DNA of 64,000 nt. Origin: Pedobacter sp. ok626. Lineage in GTDB: Bacteria > Bacteroidota > Bacteroidia > Sphingobacteriales > Sphingobacteriaceae. Below the pieces are notes generated by a model that made no database searches, was not told where the DNA came from, and worked only from the letters and a program-made list of their open reading frames with translations. Made by a program: the position numbers and the translations under genes. Where the stretch lies: NCBI RefSeq assembly GCF_900100435.1, contig NZ_FNEX01000024.1, forward strand, positions 32,244-96,243, given 5' to 3'. Positions 1 to 9,641 of this stretch are shown piece after piece. Each line of letters begins with the position of its first letter. Position 1 is the stretch's first letter.

Positions 1-1834
1 CCACCCATATGTCACCATTTACGTGTTGTTGCACATGCCTCGCTTTCCAGGAACCTACAGGATAATTTTTAAAAGAATTATGGATATTTACAAACTTGAT
101 TTTATCTCCGTCAGGTACGAGCAGATTAATCCCATACTGATAGGTAGCTACCCATATCCTACCTTTCTTGTCTTCCAGGATAGAATAAATAAGGTCACTG
201 CTCAAGCTGTTGATATCATTTTTATCAGCCTTGTAATGTGTAAGTACGTACCTTGATCCATTTTTATCGGTGGGTACGGCCCTGTATAAACCATTTCCTT
301 TCGTCCCCAGCCATATTGTACCGGTTCGATCCTGCACCATATTATAAACCAAGCCAATACTTCCCGAGGGCTTATTAACAAAAATATCTTCTACTTTTTC
401 CCCCTTGTTATAAACATATAGGTTACCTGATTTTGAAGAAATCCATAAACGCTGATTTTTATCGCTAAATATTCCCCTGATCTCATTATCAGATTTATTA
501 AGTGTCTTTGACACAAGCAACCCATGCTTAAAATCATTTACCTGGAAAATAATCTTCTCTATACCTCTGTCTCTCGTACTGAGCCACAAAACTCCCGCTT
601 CATCAAGATAACTCCAGATCACAATGTTTGAGAATTGATGATCTGCCGAACCGGGTTTATTGTAAAAATATTCCACAGCATCAGTAGCCCGATTATAATA
701 CCCAAATCCCCCTCCCTTCATACTCATCCAAACCCTGTCATTATGGTCTTCAAAAACTTTATATTCCTTTGCTGTATTGTAAAAATTAGCGTCATTCTCC
801 TGAAAGAAATACTTAAATGTACGCGTAACCGGATTATACTTGATCAGTCCATGCTTTTCAGGTTCAATCCACAATAAGCCGTTCTTGTCTTCATACATAG
901 ACAACATTGGCCCTATCCCAGGCATCGACGCAGTCACGCTTTTCAAATCTGAAATGCTTATCGTAATCACGTCCCTCCCAGCTGTAGCATATATGATCTG
1001 TTGTTTTTTACTCAGCAATAATGCATTTAACCTGTTAACTGCTATTTTCTTCTTTAAAAACTGACGGGAGGATTTATCATAACGAATTAAATATCCATCG
1101 TTTGTACCAAACCATACATGCTGCCCCTCTTCAACCATGCAGGTATAAGCCATCCCCTTTGCAAAAACAGCATCCAGGCTCATATTTTTATATTGCCCAG
1201 AAGGATCGAGAAGTAAACAAGAAAGCCCAGACTGTGTACCAATCCATATATTATTCTGTTTATCCGCCTGTAAAAAATTAACCCTATTTGATGGCAACTG
1301 AAAATCTGCTTTCTGTCCTAGTCCGTATCTGATAATTTCAGGATTACCGGAAGTTGTATTTTTAACTGCAAAAACACCTTGATCCAAGGTAGTAAGCCAA
1401 ACAAAATCCTTCCCTCCCAGTTCAATTCCAGTAAACAAGATATTCTTGATTTTCTTTTCTTCAAGGAGGCTTGATATCGCCAGAAACTTTTTACGCTGCT
1501 TATCAAAGCGGTATACCTGATTATCATATACTTCAAGCCACAAATAACCTTGTTTATCTTCTATGATATTGTCAACCCTATTAATTTTTAAGCTGGAACT
1601 ATCACCCGGACGGGTTTTATAGGTTACGAAATTATGCCCATCAAAGCGGTTGATCCCATCCCAGGTACCAAACCACATAAAACCATCACGGTCTTTAAGG
1701 ATATTCATCACCCCATCATGGGATAAACCGTCTTCAGTTGAATAATGCTCAATCTTACACTTGATCTGTGCGGTAACCTCCACTGTTGAAAACAGCAAGA
1801 AAATAAGACCAAACAGCGTCATTTTTTTAAGCAT
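1..1834 (-). CDS. Two-component regulator propeller sensor, N-terminal part (cut by left edge)
   Basis: Reading the minus strand by hand from the ATG at 1834 gives 611 codons without a stop, leaving the window at its left edge. A signal peptide (MLKKMTLFGLIFLLF, cleaved after about VTA) is followed by repeated propeller strands of the Reg_prop type: DGLSHDGVMNILKDRDGFMWFGTWDGINRFDG, then later copies ending in IWIGTQSGL, VWFGTNDG, LWIEPEKHG, VWMSMKGGG, LWLSTRDRG, IWLGTKGNG and IWVATYQYG. This architecture is the periplasmic sensor of hybrid two-component systems (HTCS) that control polysaccharide utilisation loci, or of propeller-bearing kinases and GGDEF proteins; the C-terminal output part is outside the window. 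A TAnnTTTG element at 1839-1846 lies only 4 nt before the ATG, so the second ATG (1822) may be the real start. No function can be assigned to the ligand. Confidence 0.85.
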   Translation of the reverse strand, partial: MLKKMTLFGLIFLLFSTVEVTAQIKCKIEHYSTEDGLSHDGVMNILKDRDGFMWFGTWDGINRFDGHNFVTYKTRPGDSSSLKINRVDNIIEDKQGYLWLEVYDNQVYRFDKQRKKFLAISSLLEEKKIKNILFTGIELGGKDFVWLTTLDQGVFAVKNTTSGNPEIIRYGLGQKADFQLPSNRVNFLQADKQNNIWIGTQSGLSCLLLDPSGQYKNMSLDAVFAKGMAYTCMVEEGQHVWFGTNDGYLIRYDKSSRQFLKKKIAVNRLNALLLSKKQQIIYATAGRDVITISISDLKSVTASMPGIGPMLSMYEDKNGLLWIEPEKHGLIKYNPVTRTFKYFFQENDANFYNTAKEYKVFEDHNDRVWMSMKGGGFGYYNRATDAVEYFYNKPGSADHQFSNIVIWSYLDEAGVLWLSTRDRGIEKIIFQVNDFKHGLLVSKTLNKSDNEIRGIFSDKNQRLWISSKSGNLYVYNKGEKVEDIFVNKPSGSIGLVYNMVQDRTGTIWLGTKGNGLYRAVPTDKNGSRYVLTHYKADKNDINSLSSDLIYSILEDKKGRIWVATYQYGINLLVPDGDKIKFVNIHNSFKNYPVGSWKARHVQQHVNGDIWV

Positions 1835-1838
1835 AATA

Positions 1839-1846
1839 CAAACTTA
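1839..1846 (-). promoter_or_regulatory. Possible -7 element of the propeller sensor
   Basis: On the minus strand the sequence reads TAAGTTTG, an exact match to the Bacteroidota -7 consensus TAnnTTTG, 4 nt upstream of the first ATG. No clear TTTG -33 element sits 19-21 nt upstream, so the call rests on one half of the promoter. Confidence 0.35.
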
Positions 1847-1973
1847 ACACATACCCGATTATAATTGGTGTTACAACAAGATTAAATACTATGTGTTAAT
1901 AAAAAAAAGATATCGCCGATTAAATGTGTGCAATCGTTTTCCAATTCTCTAATCACGCCTAAACAAAAAGACG

Positions 1974-2174
1974 CTACAGGCTCAACACCTCATTGAGTCC
2001 AGCCGGCACTAGCCTTTTTTCCACCAGGAACATATCAATCAATTCTTTAATTTCATATATTGATATATGCTCATAAAATTTGATCACCGTTCCATTGGGG
2101 GCAATAATTTCCATTACTGGCATTCTGCTTTCCATCCTGTCCTGTTCCAATTCTATATCACTTAATGCTTGCAT
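1974..2174 (-). CDS. Small hypothetical protein, 66 aa
   Basis: ATG-started ORF of 66 residues between the TlpA-like gene and the propeller sensor, same strand as both. The protein has no signal peptide or membrane segment; it carries a short beta-type stretch (MEIIAPNGTVIKFYEH) followed by an amphipathic helix (IYEIKELIDMFLVEKR). The PNG-x-x-x-x-F-turn-helix layout is faintly like the C-terminal part of small IS66-type accessory proteins, but there is no transposase nearby and I do not rely on this. A hairpin at 2214-2253 separates it from the operon upstream, so it is probably transcribed independently or by read-through. Function unknown. Confidence 0.45.
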   Translation of the reverse strand: MQALSDIELEQDRMESRMPVMEIIAPNGTVIKFYEHISIYEIKELIDMFLVEKRLVPAGLNEVLSL

Positions 2175-2213
2175 ACCATTTACTTTGTAATACTATTTAT
2201 TCAATTAAACATA

Positions 2214-2253
2214 AAGTACCTCAAGCCCGAAAGTAAGATCGCCTGAGGTACTT
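2214..2253. terminator. Hairpin after the TlpA-like gene
   Basis: Perfect 10-bp arms AAGTACCTCA (2214-2223) and TGAGGTACTT (2244-2253) with a 20-nt loop, 10 nt beyond the stop codon of the minus-strand gene ending at 2263. On the minus strand the stem is followed by a broken T run (TTTATGTTTAATT); on the plus strand by CG and nine T. Probable end of the sus locus 1 transcript. Confidence 0.6.
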
Positions 2254-2262
2254 CGTTTTTTT

Positions 2263-3417
2263 TTATTTAATCAACTCGCGCAATTTCTTTGCTAACTCCT
2301 CACCTCTTAAATTCTTGGCTATAATCTTGCCTGAAGGATCAATTAAAAAATTCTGAGGAATCCTGGTAATTCCATAAAGTACTGCTGCATAATTTTTTAT
2401 CCCCTTTAAATCTGACACATGGGTCCATTGCGATATCCGATCTGTTTCGATAGCTTTTAACCATGCTCCTTTTGCTCTTTCATCATCTACGGAAACCTGC
2501 AAAATGGCAAAATTCTTGTCCTTAAATTGTTCATAGCCCGCTCTTAATGCCGGGCTCTCGGCCCTGCATGGAACGCACCAGCTGGCCCAGAAATCAAGCA
2601 GTACATATTTACCACGATAAGAACTTAAAGAAATCATTTTACCACTTGTGTCTGGCAATCTAAAATCCCTGGATTTTTGTCCAATATCCGCACTCTTAAA
2701 AGTCTCAATCTGCTTCCTGATATATTGTCCTGCCGGCAATTCCTGATAAGATTTGCTCAACTGGTTATACAAAGAATCTGCAGCAGCAGGACTATAAGAA
2801 AAAGAAGAAAGGATACTGCCGAAAGCCAGTAATGCCACAGGCGATTTTTTTGCGAAATCAATTACAAATTGTTTGTTTGTCAAAACTCTCCGTTTAAGAA
2901 TTTCGGCATACTTTGATGACAGACTATGAAGTGCTATTGAGTCTTTTTTCTTATCAAGTTTCCTCATCGCAGACTGTATATCATACCCTTCTTTCAAACT
3001 AGTGGTTCTAGCCACCATAAAAGCGCTATGGGAAGCATCAAATTTTCCGTTGGAGCTAAAATCAGCAAAACTACCTTTCAGCTTTATCTGCATAATCCCC
3101 GGAACGATATAACAAACCAGAAAATCTTCAACCTGGCTTTTTATTTTACTTGACATTGACAGCCGACTGATTCTTGCTTCAACTGGCTCCGCCAGTTCAC
3201 CTTTAAATACCGCTAGGTCCGATACTACTTTGACACTGTCGTAATGCTGCTGAACTACTCCATTTTGCAATACCTTATAAAAAATGTATAGGTAATCGGG
3301 CTTTACAGAGACTTCCTTTAGGTCCACTGTTAAATTAAATGGCCCGAATAATTTCGTTTGCCCGTAACTGCTCATCCCTGCAAGAAGGAGGATGATAATA
3401 AATATTTTTTTTTTCAT
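2263..3417 (-). CDS. TlpA-like thioredoxin-domain protein (DUF4369-type N-terminus)
   Basis: Exported 384-residue protein. Residues 1-19 are a signal peptide (IFIIILLLAGMSSYG). Residues about 25-125 look like the beta-rich DUF4369 domain commonly found in front of Bacteroidota TlpA proteins; about 130-240 is helical; the C-terminal third (245-384) is a thioredoxin fold with FWASWCVPC, the redox pair being C281 and C284, and the cis-proline region near TRIPQNFLID. Such proteins reduce or exchange disulfides in the periplasm. It is the last gene of the locus, 15 nt after susD, as is frequent for Bacteroidota Sus operons with ECF/FecR control. Its client is unknown; a role in folding of locus-encoded exported proteins is an inference. 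Confidence 0.9.
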   Translation of the reverse strand: MKKKIFIIILLLAGMSSYGQTKLFGPFNLTVDLKEVSVKPDYLYIFYKVLQNGVVQQHYDSVKVVSDLAVFKGELAEPVEARISRLSMSSKIKSQVEDFLVCYIVPGIMQIKLKGSFADFSSNGKFDASHSAFMVARTTSLKEGYDIQSAMRKLDKKKDSIALHSLSSKYAEILKRRVLTNKQFVIDFAKKSPVALLAFGSILSSFSYSPAAADSLYNQLSKSYQELPAGQYIRKQIETFKSADIGQKSRDFRLPDTSGKMISLSSYRGKYVLLDFWASWCVPCRAESPALRAGYEQFKDKNFAILQVSVDDERAKGAWLKAIETDRISQWTHVSDLKGIKNYAAVLYGITRIPQNFLIDPSGKIIAKNLRGEELAKKLRELIK

Positions 3418-3432
3418 TTTTATAAATTATAA

Positions 3433-4782
3433 TTAGTTATATCCCTTATTCTGTATCAGGTTACCATTTTTACTCATTTCAACAACCGGAATAGGAAATA
3501 AAGCAGCATCCGTCTTCCACACACCAGGCTTCACAGCACTAAGAACAAGATCTATTTTACCCCTGCGCTTCAGGTCATAAAAGCGATTTCCCCATTCGGT
3601 GAATAATTCCAGTTGTCGCTCCTTAGCAACAGCCGCAATCAGCAGATCTTTATCCAGTGTGGTCAACCTTGTAGCATTTGCACGATCCCTAACCACGTTT
3701 AAATCGTCCTGCGCAACCTGAACTTTTCCCTGCTGAACACAGGCTTCGGCATGAATAAGATACATTTCCCCCAATCGCAACACCGCGTCATATTCCAGAT
3801 TATTCTTCGTCGATTTATATTTACCTGGGTAAGGATAACCCGCAGACATGGAAATCCAATTACTCCTGCGCAAATCTTTCGTCTCAAAAGCGTTGTACAG
3901 AATATCCCTAATTGTATAACGTGGTCTGGCATTGGCTCCGGTTACAAATGTTGTCGCAATAGATGCATACCCCTTAGCTCTGGAATCGAATTGCCAAATT
4001 GCTTCTGTGCTAGCTGTAAGGAAGGCTTTTGCAGGCTCTACCATTTGAAAAGTTTTCTTATCGGCAAGCAATATGGCCGACTGCAATTCCGCATTTTGCC
4101 AATCGCCAAGATATAGGTAAACTTTCGCCAACATGGCAATTGCAGCATATTTATTTACCCTGATACGCTCTCCACCCGGATAGTTAAAAGACATGCCTGC
4201 AACAGCCTCCTTCAGATCGTTTAAGATAAATTGATAAACTTCATCTGGTGCCGACTGTTTCTTCAATGCACTGATCGTGGGATCAGTAGTATCAATAATC
4301 GGAATATGGCCAAACATATTCAGCAAGTGAAAATGGGAAAATGCGCGAAGGAATTTTGCTTCTCCCATAGCCTTCATTTTAAAAGCCGTACTGAGATTTG
4401 AGCTTTCTGAAAGCCCTTCTATAACTGTGTTTGTCCTAAAAATGGCTGCATAAGATACAGACCATAAAGTCGACACGTTTGCGTCGGAGGTAAGCAGTGA
4501 ATTACTCTCAAAAGAATTGCTTGTAGTACTCACTAATTCGTCTGCATACAATGCATTTAAGTAGCCAATACCACCACCATAAGGAGCTCCTATAGCTGTT
4601 GCATTGTACATCATACTATAAAGTCCGACTAAGGCCGCATCCACACTAACGGAGTCCGAATAGACCGCCTTTGGATCAAGAGTTCTTTCAGGTGAGCCAG
4701 TATCCACCAATTTATCACAACTGGTAACTAAAACCAGGGATAAAAACCCAAGTATTGTCAAAATAAAATATCTAGTTTTCAT
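3433..4782 (-). CDS. SusD/RagB family outer-membrane lipoprotein (locus 1)
   Basis: 449-residue surface lipoprotein that should cap the SusC transporter encoded just upstream and help bind the substrate. The signal peptide ends in a lipobox with the Cys in SLVLVTSCDK. The N-terminal SusD-like helical repeat part (GLYSMMYNA, AMGEAKFLRAFSHFHLLNMFG) and the C-terminal RagB/SusD part (LRLGEMYLIHAEACVQQGK, LNVVRDRAN, KERQLELFTEWGNRFYDLKRRG) are both clear. Length is at the short end of the family (usually 450-600), which fits loci for small oligomers or peptides. It lies 41 nt after susC. The substrate cannot be read from the sequence. Confidence 0.95.
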   Translation of the reverse strand: MKTRYFILTILGFLSLVLVTSCDKLVDTGSPERTLDPKAVYSDSVSVDAALVGLYSMMYNATAIGAPYGGGIGYLNALYADELVSTTSNSFESNSLLTSDANVSTLWSVSYAAIFRTNTVIEGLSESSNLSTAFKMKAMGEAKFLRAFSHFHLLNMFGHIPIIDTTDPTISALKKQSAPDEVYQFILNDLKEAVAGMSFNYPGGERIRVNKYAAIAMLAKVYLYLGDWQNAELQSAILLADKKTFQMVEPAKAFLTASTEAIWQFDSRAKGYASIATTFVTGANARPRYTIRDILYNAFETKDLRRSNWISMSAGYPYPGKYKSTKNNLEYDAVLRLGEMYLIHAEACVQQGKVQVAQDDLNVVRDRANATRLTTLDKDLLIAAVAKERQLELFTEWGNRFYDLKRRGKIDLVLSAVKPGVWKTDAALFPIPVVEMSKNGNLIQNKGYN

Positions 4783-4823
4783 TTATTTCTTCTTTGTTAT
4801 TAATGAAGTCATTGATTCATGCT

Positions 4824-7800
4824 TTAGAAAGATGCCTGTACACCGATTGTAACCAACTTGAGCAAAGGCATTGTTAGCCCCACTGTTTCAGGATCCAATC
4901 CGTTGTAATTTGTAATCGTTAACAGGTTTTGGGCCCTCAGGTAAACATTTGCACGTCTCACATTTATAGGCTTAAGCCAATTTTCAGAAAGGCTATAAGT
5001 TAGTGACACATTTTTAAGTCGAATAAAGGATGCATCACTGAAGCCAGCATCAGACAATCTAAATAAATTCAAATAGGTTTTTGAAGCATCCGAACTACTT
5101 TGACTACTATAGATAAATGGGTAGTCTAAAATACTGGCTGGGAAGTTGCTATTGTTTCCAGGTGCACTCACTAGATCTCTATAGATGTTAGGAGCTTTTT
5201 TTTCTACAAACTGAAATAAAAAATCCAACTGAAATCCTTTATAAGTGAGACTATTATTTATCCCTCCATAAAATTTAGGATCTGAGGTTCCCAGCACAAC
5301 AAAATCACCCCTGTCATTTTCAGAAAGACCTGCAGTAATCTTTCCATCACCATTGATATCTTTTACTGTTGGCAACCCATTCTCAAAGCCGGTAAATATA
5401 TATCCATTCAACAGGTTTAATGATTTACCAATTACCATCCCTCCCCCGGAAGCCCCTGATGCATAAGCGCTATTTTCCAACCCGGGGTAACTCACCAGCT
5501 CATTTTTCGGGGCCGTGAAATTAAACGAAGTCCTCCAGCTAAATCCTCCAGTATTTAGGTTAACCGTACTCAGCTCCAGTTCAAATCCTTTGTTTGCAAC
5601 TTTGGTTCCGGAAAGATTCCCCGTATATCCTGTAAATCCTGATTGTGAAGCGATAGGTACAATATTCATCAATAAATTATTGGTTTCATTTCGAAAAAAT
5701 GATCCTGTCAGTAAAACCTTATCTTTAAAAAAACCAAGGTCTAAACTCAGGTTAAACTTTTTAGTCACTTCCCAGCTATAGTTTAATTGATTCGCTAATT
5801 TACTTATATACAAACCACTTACACCACCATATGGCACTGCTGTGCTCCCGTATGAGCTAGCATAACCATTACCTGAAATCTGATCATTACCAATACTACC
5901 ATAACTGGAACGTAGCTTTCCAAAGCTTAACCAGGACAGCTCCTTTTTAAGGAAATCTTCTTCAGAAAATATCCAGGCGGCACCTATACTTCCAAATTTA
6001 CCATATCGGTACCCGGGGGCAAATCTGGATGAGCCATCGATCCTATAGCTAGCATTTACAATGTATTTTTTATCCCAATTGTAATTTATGCGACCAAAAA
6101 GGGAAGCGTACTTCCCGCTACTTTCACCACTGCCTTTTGATGTTACGTTAAGACTCCCGATGTCATTGTACAAGGCGTCATTGACAAAAGTGCCTATCAT
6201 AAAAATAGGCTGAACATTATGTGTATACTGATAGGTTGCTCCAATCAATGCTTCCAACTTTCCCTTACCAAGCACCTGACTATAATTTAACTGTGGCTCA
6301 ACCTGATAAAGTTCATTGTACGAATTGCTATAGGTCAGGCTACCTGTTCCTGCCGTTGATGATGCGGGATTTTTTGAGGCCCTTGTAATGGCGGAAGTAA
6401 CCTCGACGTTTATATTGTTAAATTGCAAATCGGTTTTAAAGTTCAGACCTTTGATAATTTCATAGCTAAGCCCCATGTTAGCAAGCAAATTAAAGCTATT
6501 GTACTTATTAATGTTCTTTAAACTAGAAAGCGGGTTAGAATAGCCTGTTTGCCATGCCAACGAACTGTCGTCATTATACAAAGGCAAATTTGGCGGAAGG
6601 TTATACACCGAACTCAATATTAGCGCAGCCGGCTCATTCCGTTCTTTTGCCAGGCTCACATTCGCATTTACCTTAAATCTTCGATTGTTGCTCTGATGTT
6701 GCAGATTGAACCTGCCTTGGAATTTTTCATCCGAAAAGTCATTTGAGACCACACTTGACTCCTTTCTAAAATTACCACTAAGCAAGAATTGGGTATTTTG
6801 TTCTCCACCTGAAACAGTAAGATTAGCATTTGTAAAATGACCGTTATTACCTGTCATTAATTTCAGCATATCAATGTCGCCCCCAGTATTAAATACAGTA
6901 AGATCTGGGGCATTCAGCGGTGTAGGGGTAATTTTATCATATGCAAATCCCTGGGTTCTCATACTTAAATATTGCTCTGCATTTAACATAGGTACTGTTC
7001 GTCCCACCTTATTGATTCCGCTATACAACTCTGCATCAATTGTTGTTTTGCCCTTCAGACCTTTTTTTGTTGTAATTAATATTACACCATTAGCGGCTCT
7101 GGATCCATAGATGGCTGTTGCATCAGCATCTTTCAATACATTGATACTTTCTATATCATTAGGTGATAATGAGTTTAAAGGGCTAAAACCACCCCCTTCT
7201 CCGGAACTAACTACTCCCACCGTATTTTCTATAGGTTTGCCTCCAAAAGGTATACCATCGACAATATACAATGGTAATTTACCGGCCTGGATCGTATTCT
7301 GTCCCTGGATCACAATGTCGAAATTAGAGCCTGGCGTACCATTACTCTCCTTGATATAAACGCCGCTCATCCTGCCAGCAAGTGCAAGGATTGGATTTGA
7401 TATAGGCTGTTTGGCAATCTCATCGGATTTCAACGTACTGATGTTTCCTGTGCTAAACCTTTTACTCGTCTGCCCGTAAGCTTGTACACTAACTTCATCC
7501 AGTTTTGATATTGCTGGCTCGAGTACTACAGTGCCGATATTGGCAGTAACATCGATCTGTTTGCTGTTAAAACCAACACATGAAATGGTAATTATGGCTT
7601 TTTCATTTACGCCTTTTAGCACAAACTCTCCTTTTGCATTTGTAATTGCGACCAACCTCGTGTTGCCGTAACTGGCTACAACCGTAGCGCCCGGTAATGG
7701 ATTACCAGGCCCATCAACTACCACCCCGCTAATATTAATATTACTCAGGTAATCGACCACGCGATCTAAAACAGAAATAGTTTTTTGCCTGATGACAACA

Positions 7801-8138
7801 GTTTTATTCTCTATGGAGAAAGTCAAAGGCAGACTCCCAATACATTTATTAATGGCTTGTTCAATGCTTGCATTTTTTAAACTGACAGAAAGCCGTCCGG
7901 TCCTTTTAAAAGAATTGGCATCATAAAAAAAATCATAGCCACTCTGTCTGCCAATTTCATCCAGCAAGTATTGTACGGAGACGTCTTTTTTATTCAGCGT
8001 TATTTTTTGCCCATAAGATGCTGCATTCACATGCACCAAGCTTATGACTAACAAAAAAAATGTGAGTTTCATGAGTATTAGAAATTTGGGTATCCAGCCC
8101 GGAAGCTTACTTAATATCCTGGTAAAATTTTTATACAT
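4824..8138 (-). CDS. SusC/RagA family TonB-linked outer-membrane protein with STN domain (locus 1)
   Basis: TonB-dependent importer of about 1104 residues. I take the ATG at 8138 (MYKNFTRILSK) because the longer frame begins with a TTG at 8180 and places 14 unlikely residues before the signal region; an ATG at 8165 is also possible. Order of parts: long N-terminal signal region (FLILMKLTFFLLVISLVHV), an STN domain (VQYLLDEIGRQSGYDFFYD to KTVVIRQK), a carboxypeptidase-regulatory-like domain (ISGVVVDGPGNPLPGATV), the TonB plug (ILALAGRMSGVYIKESNG, LYIVDGIPFGG, NDIESINVLKDADATAIYG, RAANGVILITTKKG) and a 22-strand barrel ending in TIGVQASF with terminal Phe. The STN domain is the signalling module that touches FecR, matching the sigma/fecR pair upstream. 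Substrate unknown. Confidence 0.95.
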   Translation of the reverse strand: MYKNFTRILSKLPGWIPKFLILMKLTFFLLVISLVHVNAASYGQKITLNKKDVSVQYLLDEIGRQSGYDFFYDANSFKRTGRLSVSLKNASIEQAINKCIGSLPLTFSIENKTVVIRQKTISVLDRVVDYLSNINISGVVVDGPGNPLPGATVVASYGNTRLVAITNAKGEFVLKGVNEKAIITISCVGFNSKQIDVTANIGTVVLEPAISKLDEVSVQAYGQTSKRFSTGNISTLKSDEIAKQPISNPILALAGRMSGVYIKESNGTPGSNFDIVIQGQNTIQAGKLPLYIVDGIPFGGKPIENTVGVVSSGEGGGFSPLNSLSPNDIESINVLKDADATAIYGSRAANGVILITTKKGLKGKTTIDAELYSGINKVGRTVPMLNAEQYLSMRTQGFAYDKITPTPLNAPDLTVFNTGGDIDMLKLMTGNNGHFTNANLTVSGGEQNTQFLLSGNFRKESSVVSNDFSDEKFQGRFNLQHQSNNRRFKVNANVSLAKERNEPAALILSSVYNLPPNLPLYNDDSSLAWQTGYSNPLSSLKNINKYNSFNLLANMGLSYEIIKGLNFKTDLQFNNINVEVTSAITRASKNPASSTAGTGSLTYSNSYNELYQVEPQLNYSQVLGKGKLEALIGATYQYTHNVQPIFMIGTFVNDALYNDIGSLNVTSKGSGESSGKYASLFGRINYNWDKKYIVNASYRIDGSSRFAPGYRYGKFGSIGAAWIFSEEDFLKKELSWLSFGKLRSSYGSIGNDQISGNGYASSYGSTAVPYGGVSGLYISKLANQLNYSWEVTKKFNLSLDLGFFKDKVLLTGSFFRNETNNLLMNIVPIASQSGFTGYTGNLSGTKVANKGFELELSTVNLNTGGFSWRTSFNFTAPKNELVSYPGLENSAYASGASGGGMVIGKSLNLLNGYIFTGFENGLPTVKDINGDGKITAGLSENDRGDFVVLGTSDPKFYGGINNSLTYKGFQLDFLFQFVEKKAPNIYRDLVSAPGNNSNFPASILDYPFIYSSQSSSDASKTYLNLFRLSDAGFSDASFIRLKNVSLTYSLSENWLKPINVRRANVYLRAQNLLTITNYNGLDPETVGLTMPLLKLVTIGVQASF

Positions 8139-8289
8139 TTGATTTTCTGGTTTAGGGCGAAGCATACCATTGCCTGTCAAAGCTTTGGCTTATTTCGCAG
8201 GTTAAGCACATGCCTTCTGTTCTCAGGATTTAGCATGCGCTGGAAATTGAAAAATTGTTTACATTTTTTTAACTGAAATCAGAATACAT

Positions 8290-8314
8290 GCAGGAGCGTC
8301 GCAAGCGCTCCTGC
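8290..8314. terminator. Hairpin between fecR and susC (locus 1)
   Basis: Perfect 9-bp stem GCAGGAGCG (8290-8298) / CGCTCCTGC (8306-8314) with a 7-nt loop, in the 265-nt gap between fecR and susC. No T run follows on the minus strand, so it is not a textbook intrinsic terminator; it may attenuate read-through or protect an RNA end. A hairpin of like position and sequence exists in locus 2 (50398-50423). Confidence 0.55.
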
Positions 8315-8403
8315 TGTTCTATATCTCAGCTTTTCCTTTAAATTCAGGGGGCTCTTTTTCTCACTTTCTGGTTTGGTTTAGGTTTCAAATTATAAATAGT
8401 TGA

Positions 8404-9558
8404 TCATCTGCTCACTTTAATATTTCGTCCACGTATTTCAAAGTGGACTTTCCCGGTTCGTTCAATAATATTGAGTATTTCTGAAATAGGTTTTGCGGTG
8501 GACACGGTTCCGCCGAATGCTAAATCTCTATAACTATCCAGCCCACCTTCGTAAATAAAATCGACATTATACCATCTTGATATTTTTTTCATCAGTGCTT
8601 CAAATTCAAGCTCATGAAATCTAAAATAACCATCTTTCCAAGCAGTTGCTTCAGCAATATTAGCAGCTATTACCTCAATTTTCCCGTGCTTTATTATAGC
8701 TTGCTGACCAGGTACAATCTGTTCAGACTTGTTACCGGTTAAATTGGTAACCTTTACAGCACCTTCTAATAAGGTTGTTTTCATGCTGATATCGTCGGGA
8801 TAAGAACTCACGTTAAAATGCGTGCCCAATACCATTACTTCTTGTCCCCGGCTAACTACAATAAAAGGATTTCTGCGATCCTTTGTTACTTCAAAGTATG
8901 CCTCACCAACCAACTCAACTCTCCTTTGTCGCTTAACATGATTCGTAAAAATAGTGGGGAATGTTACCCTGCTCTCTGCGTTCAGCCAAACTTTTGAACC
9001 ATCTGGCAATGTTACCTGATAAGTACTTCCACGAGGTGTACTTACACTCGCGAAATTTTGAACGGTAGGTATACTGTTCTTTGAGCCGTAAATAATATCC
9101 GATCCATCATTATAAGTTAATTTGTTTGCACCGATAACGACTCCAGAATGGGTATTGCTCAATTGCATTATCTTACCATTTCCAAGTTTTAATATTGCTG
9201 ATTTTCCACCAGGTGCAATATCATTTTGGCTTACGATTGGCAAATAATCGTTTGAAATAGAATGATCATTATAGAAGTAAATACTAAAAGCAATAAGCGC
9301 AACTGCAGCAGCGATTCCTGTAGCAATTCTTGCCCATAATCTTCTTACAGGCTTTAAAATTCCGATACTCGCTTCCTTCTTTATATACTGCAACATAGCA
9401 TCTTTTAACAACTCCTCTTCGTTGTTAACTTCTGCCATCCATTCTATTTCTTCAATATGCGCAGTGCTATACCATATTGACAACTGCTTCAGTTCATCCT
9501 CTGTCGCTTTATCATTAAGGTATTTATGAACAAGGATCTGTATTTCTTCTTTTTGCAT
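8404..9558 (-). CDS. FecR family anti-sigma factor (locus 1)
   Basis: Inner-membrane regulator of 384 residues that holds the ECF sigma factor and receives the signal from the STN domain of SusC. The N-terminal cytoplasmic part (1-75) is helical (VHKYLNDKATEDELKQL); one membrane segment lies at about 77-96 (ARIATGIAAAVALIAFSIYF). The periplasmic FecR domain follows with TPRGS at 174-178, LPDGSKVWLN at 184-193 and GEAYFEV further on; the last 70 residues form a DUF4974 domain (FEALMKKISRWYNVDFIYEG, ILNIIERTGKVHFEIRGR). It lies 83 nt after the sigma gene and 265 nt before susC, from which it is separated by a hairpin. Confidence 0.95.
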   Translation of the reverse strand: MQKEEIQILVHKYLNDKATEDELKQLSIWYSTAHIEEIEWMAEVNNEEELLKDAMLQYIKKEASIGILKPVRRLWARIATGIAAAVALIAFSIYFYNDHSISNDYLPIVSQNDIAPGGKSAILKLGNGKIMQLSNTHSGVVIGANKLTYNDGSDIIYGSKNSIPTVQNFASVSTPRGSTYQVTLPDGSKVWLNAESRVTFPTIFTNHVKRQRRVELVGEAYFEVTKDRRNPFIVVSRGQEVMVLGTHFNVSSYPDDISMKTTLLEGAVKVTNLTGNKSEQIVPGQQAIIKHGKIEVIAANIAEATAWKDGYFRFHELEFEALMKKISRWYNVDFIYEGGLDSYRDLAFGGTVSTAKPISEILNIIERTGKVHFEIRGRNIKVSR

Positions 9559-9641
9559 AGCACCCTATATTGGCCAGTTTACAATGAAGTACCATAAGAA
9601 TATAGGTTACCCTTGCTCTACTTAAAAAAAAGAGAAAATAG

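Noticed and set aside
1974..2174. IS66 accessory protein fragment
   Set aside because: Faint similarity of PNG-x-x-x-x-F pattern only; no transposase, terminal repeats or target duplications around it.
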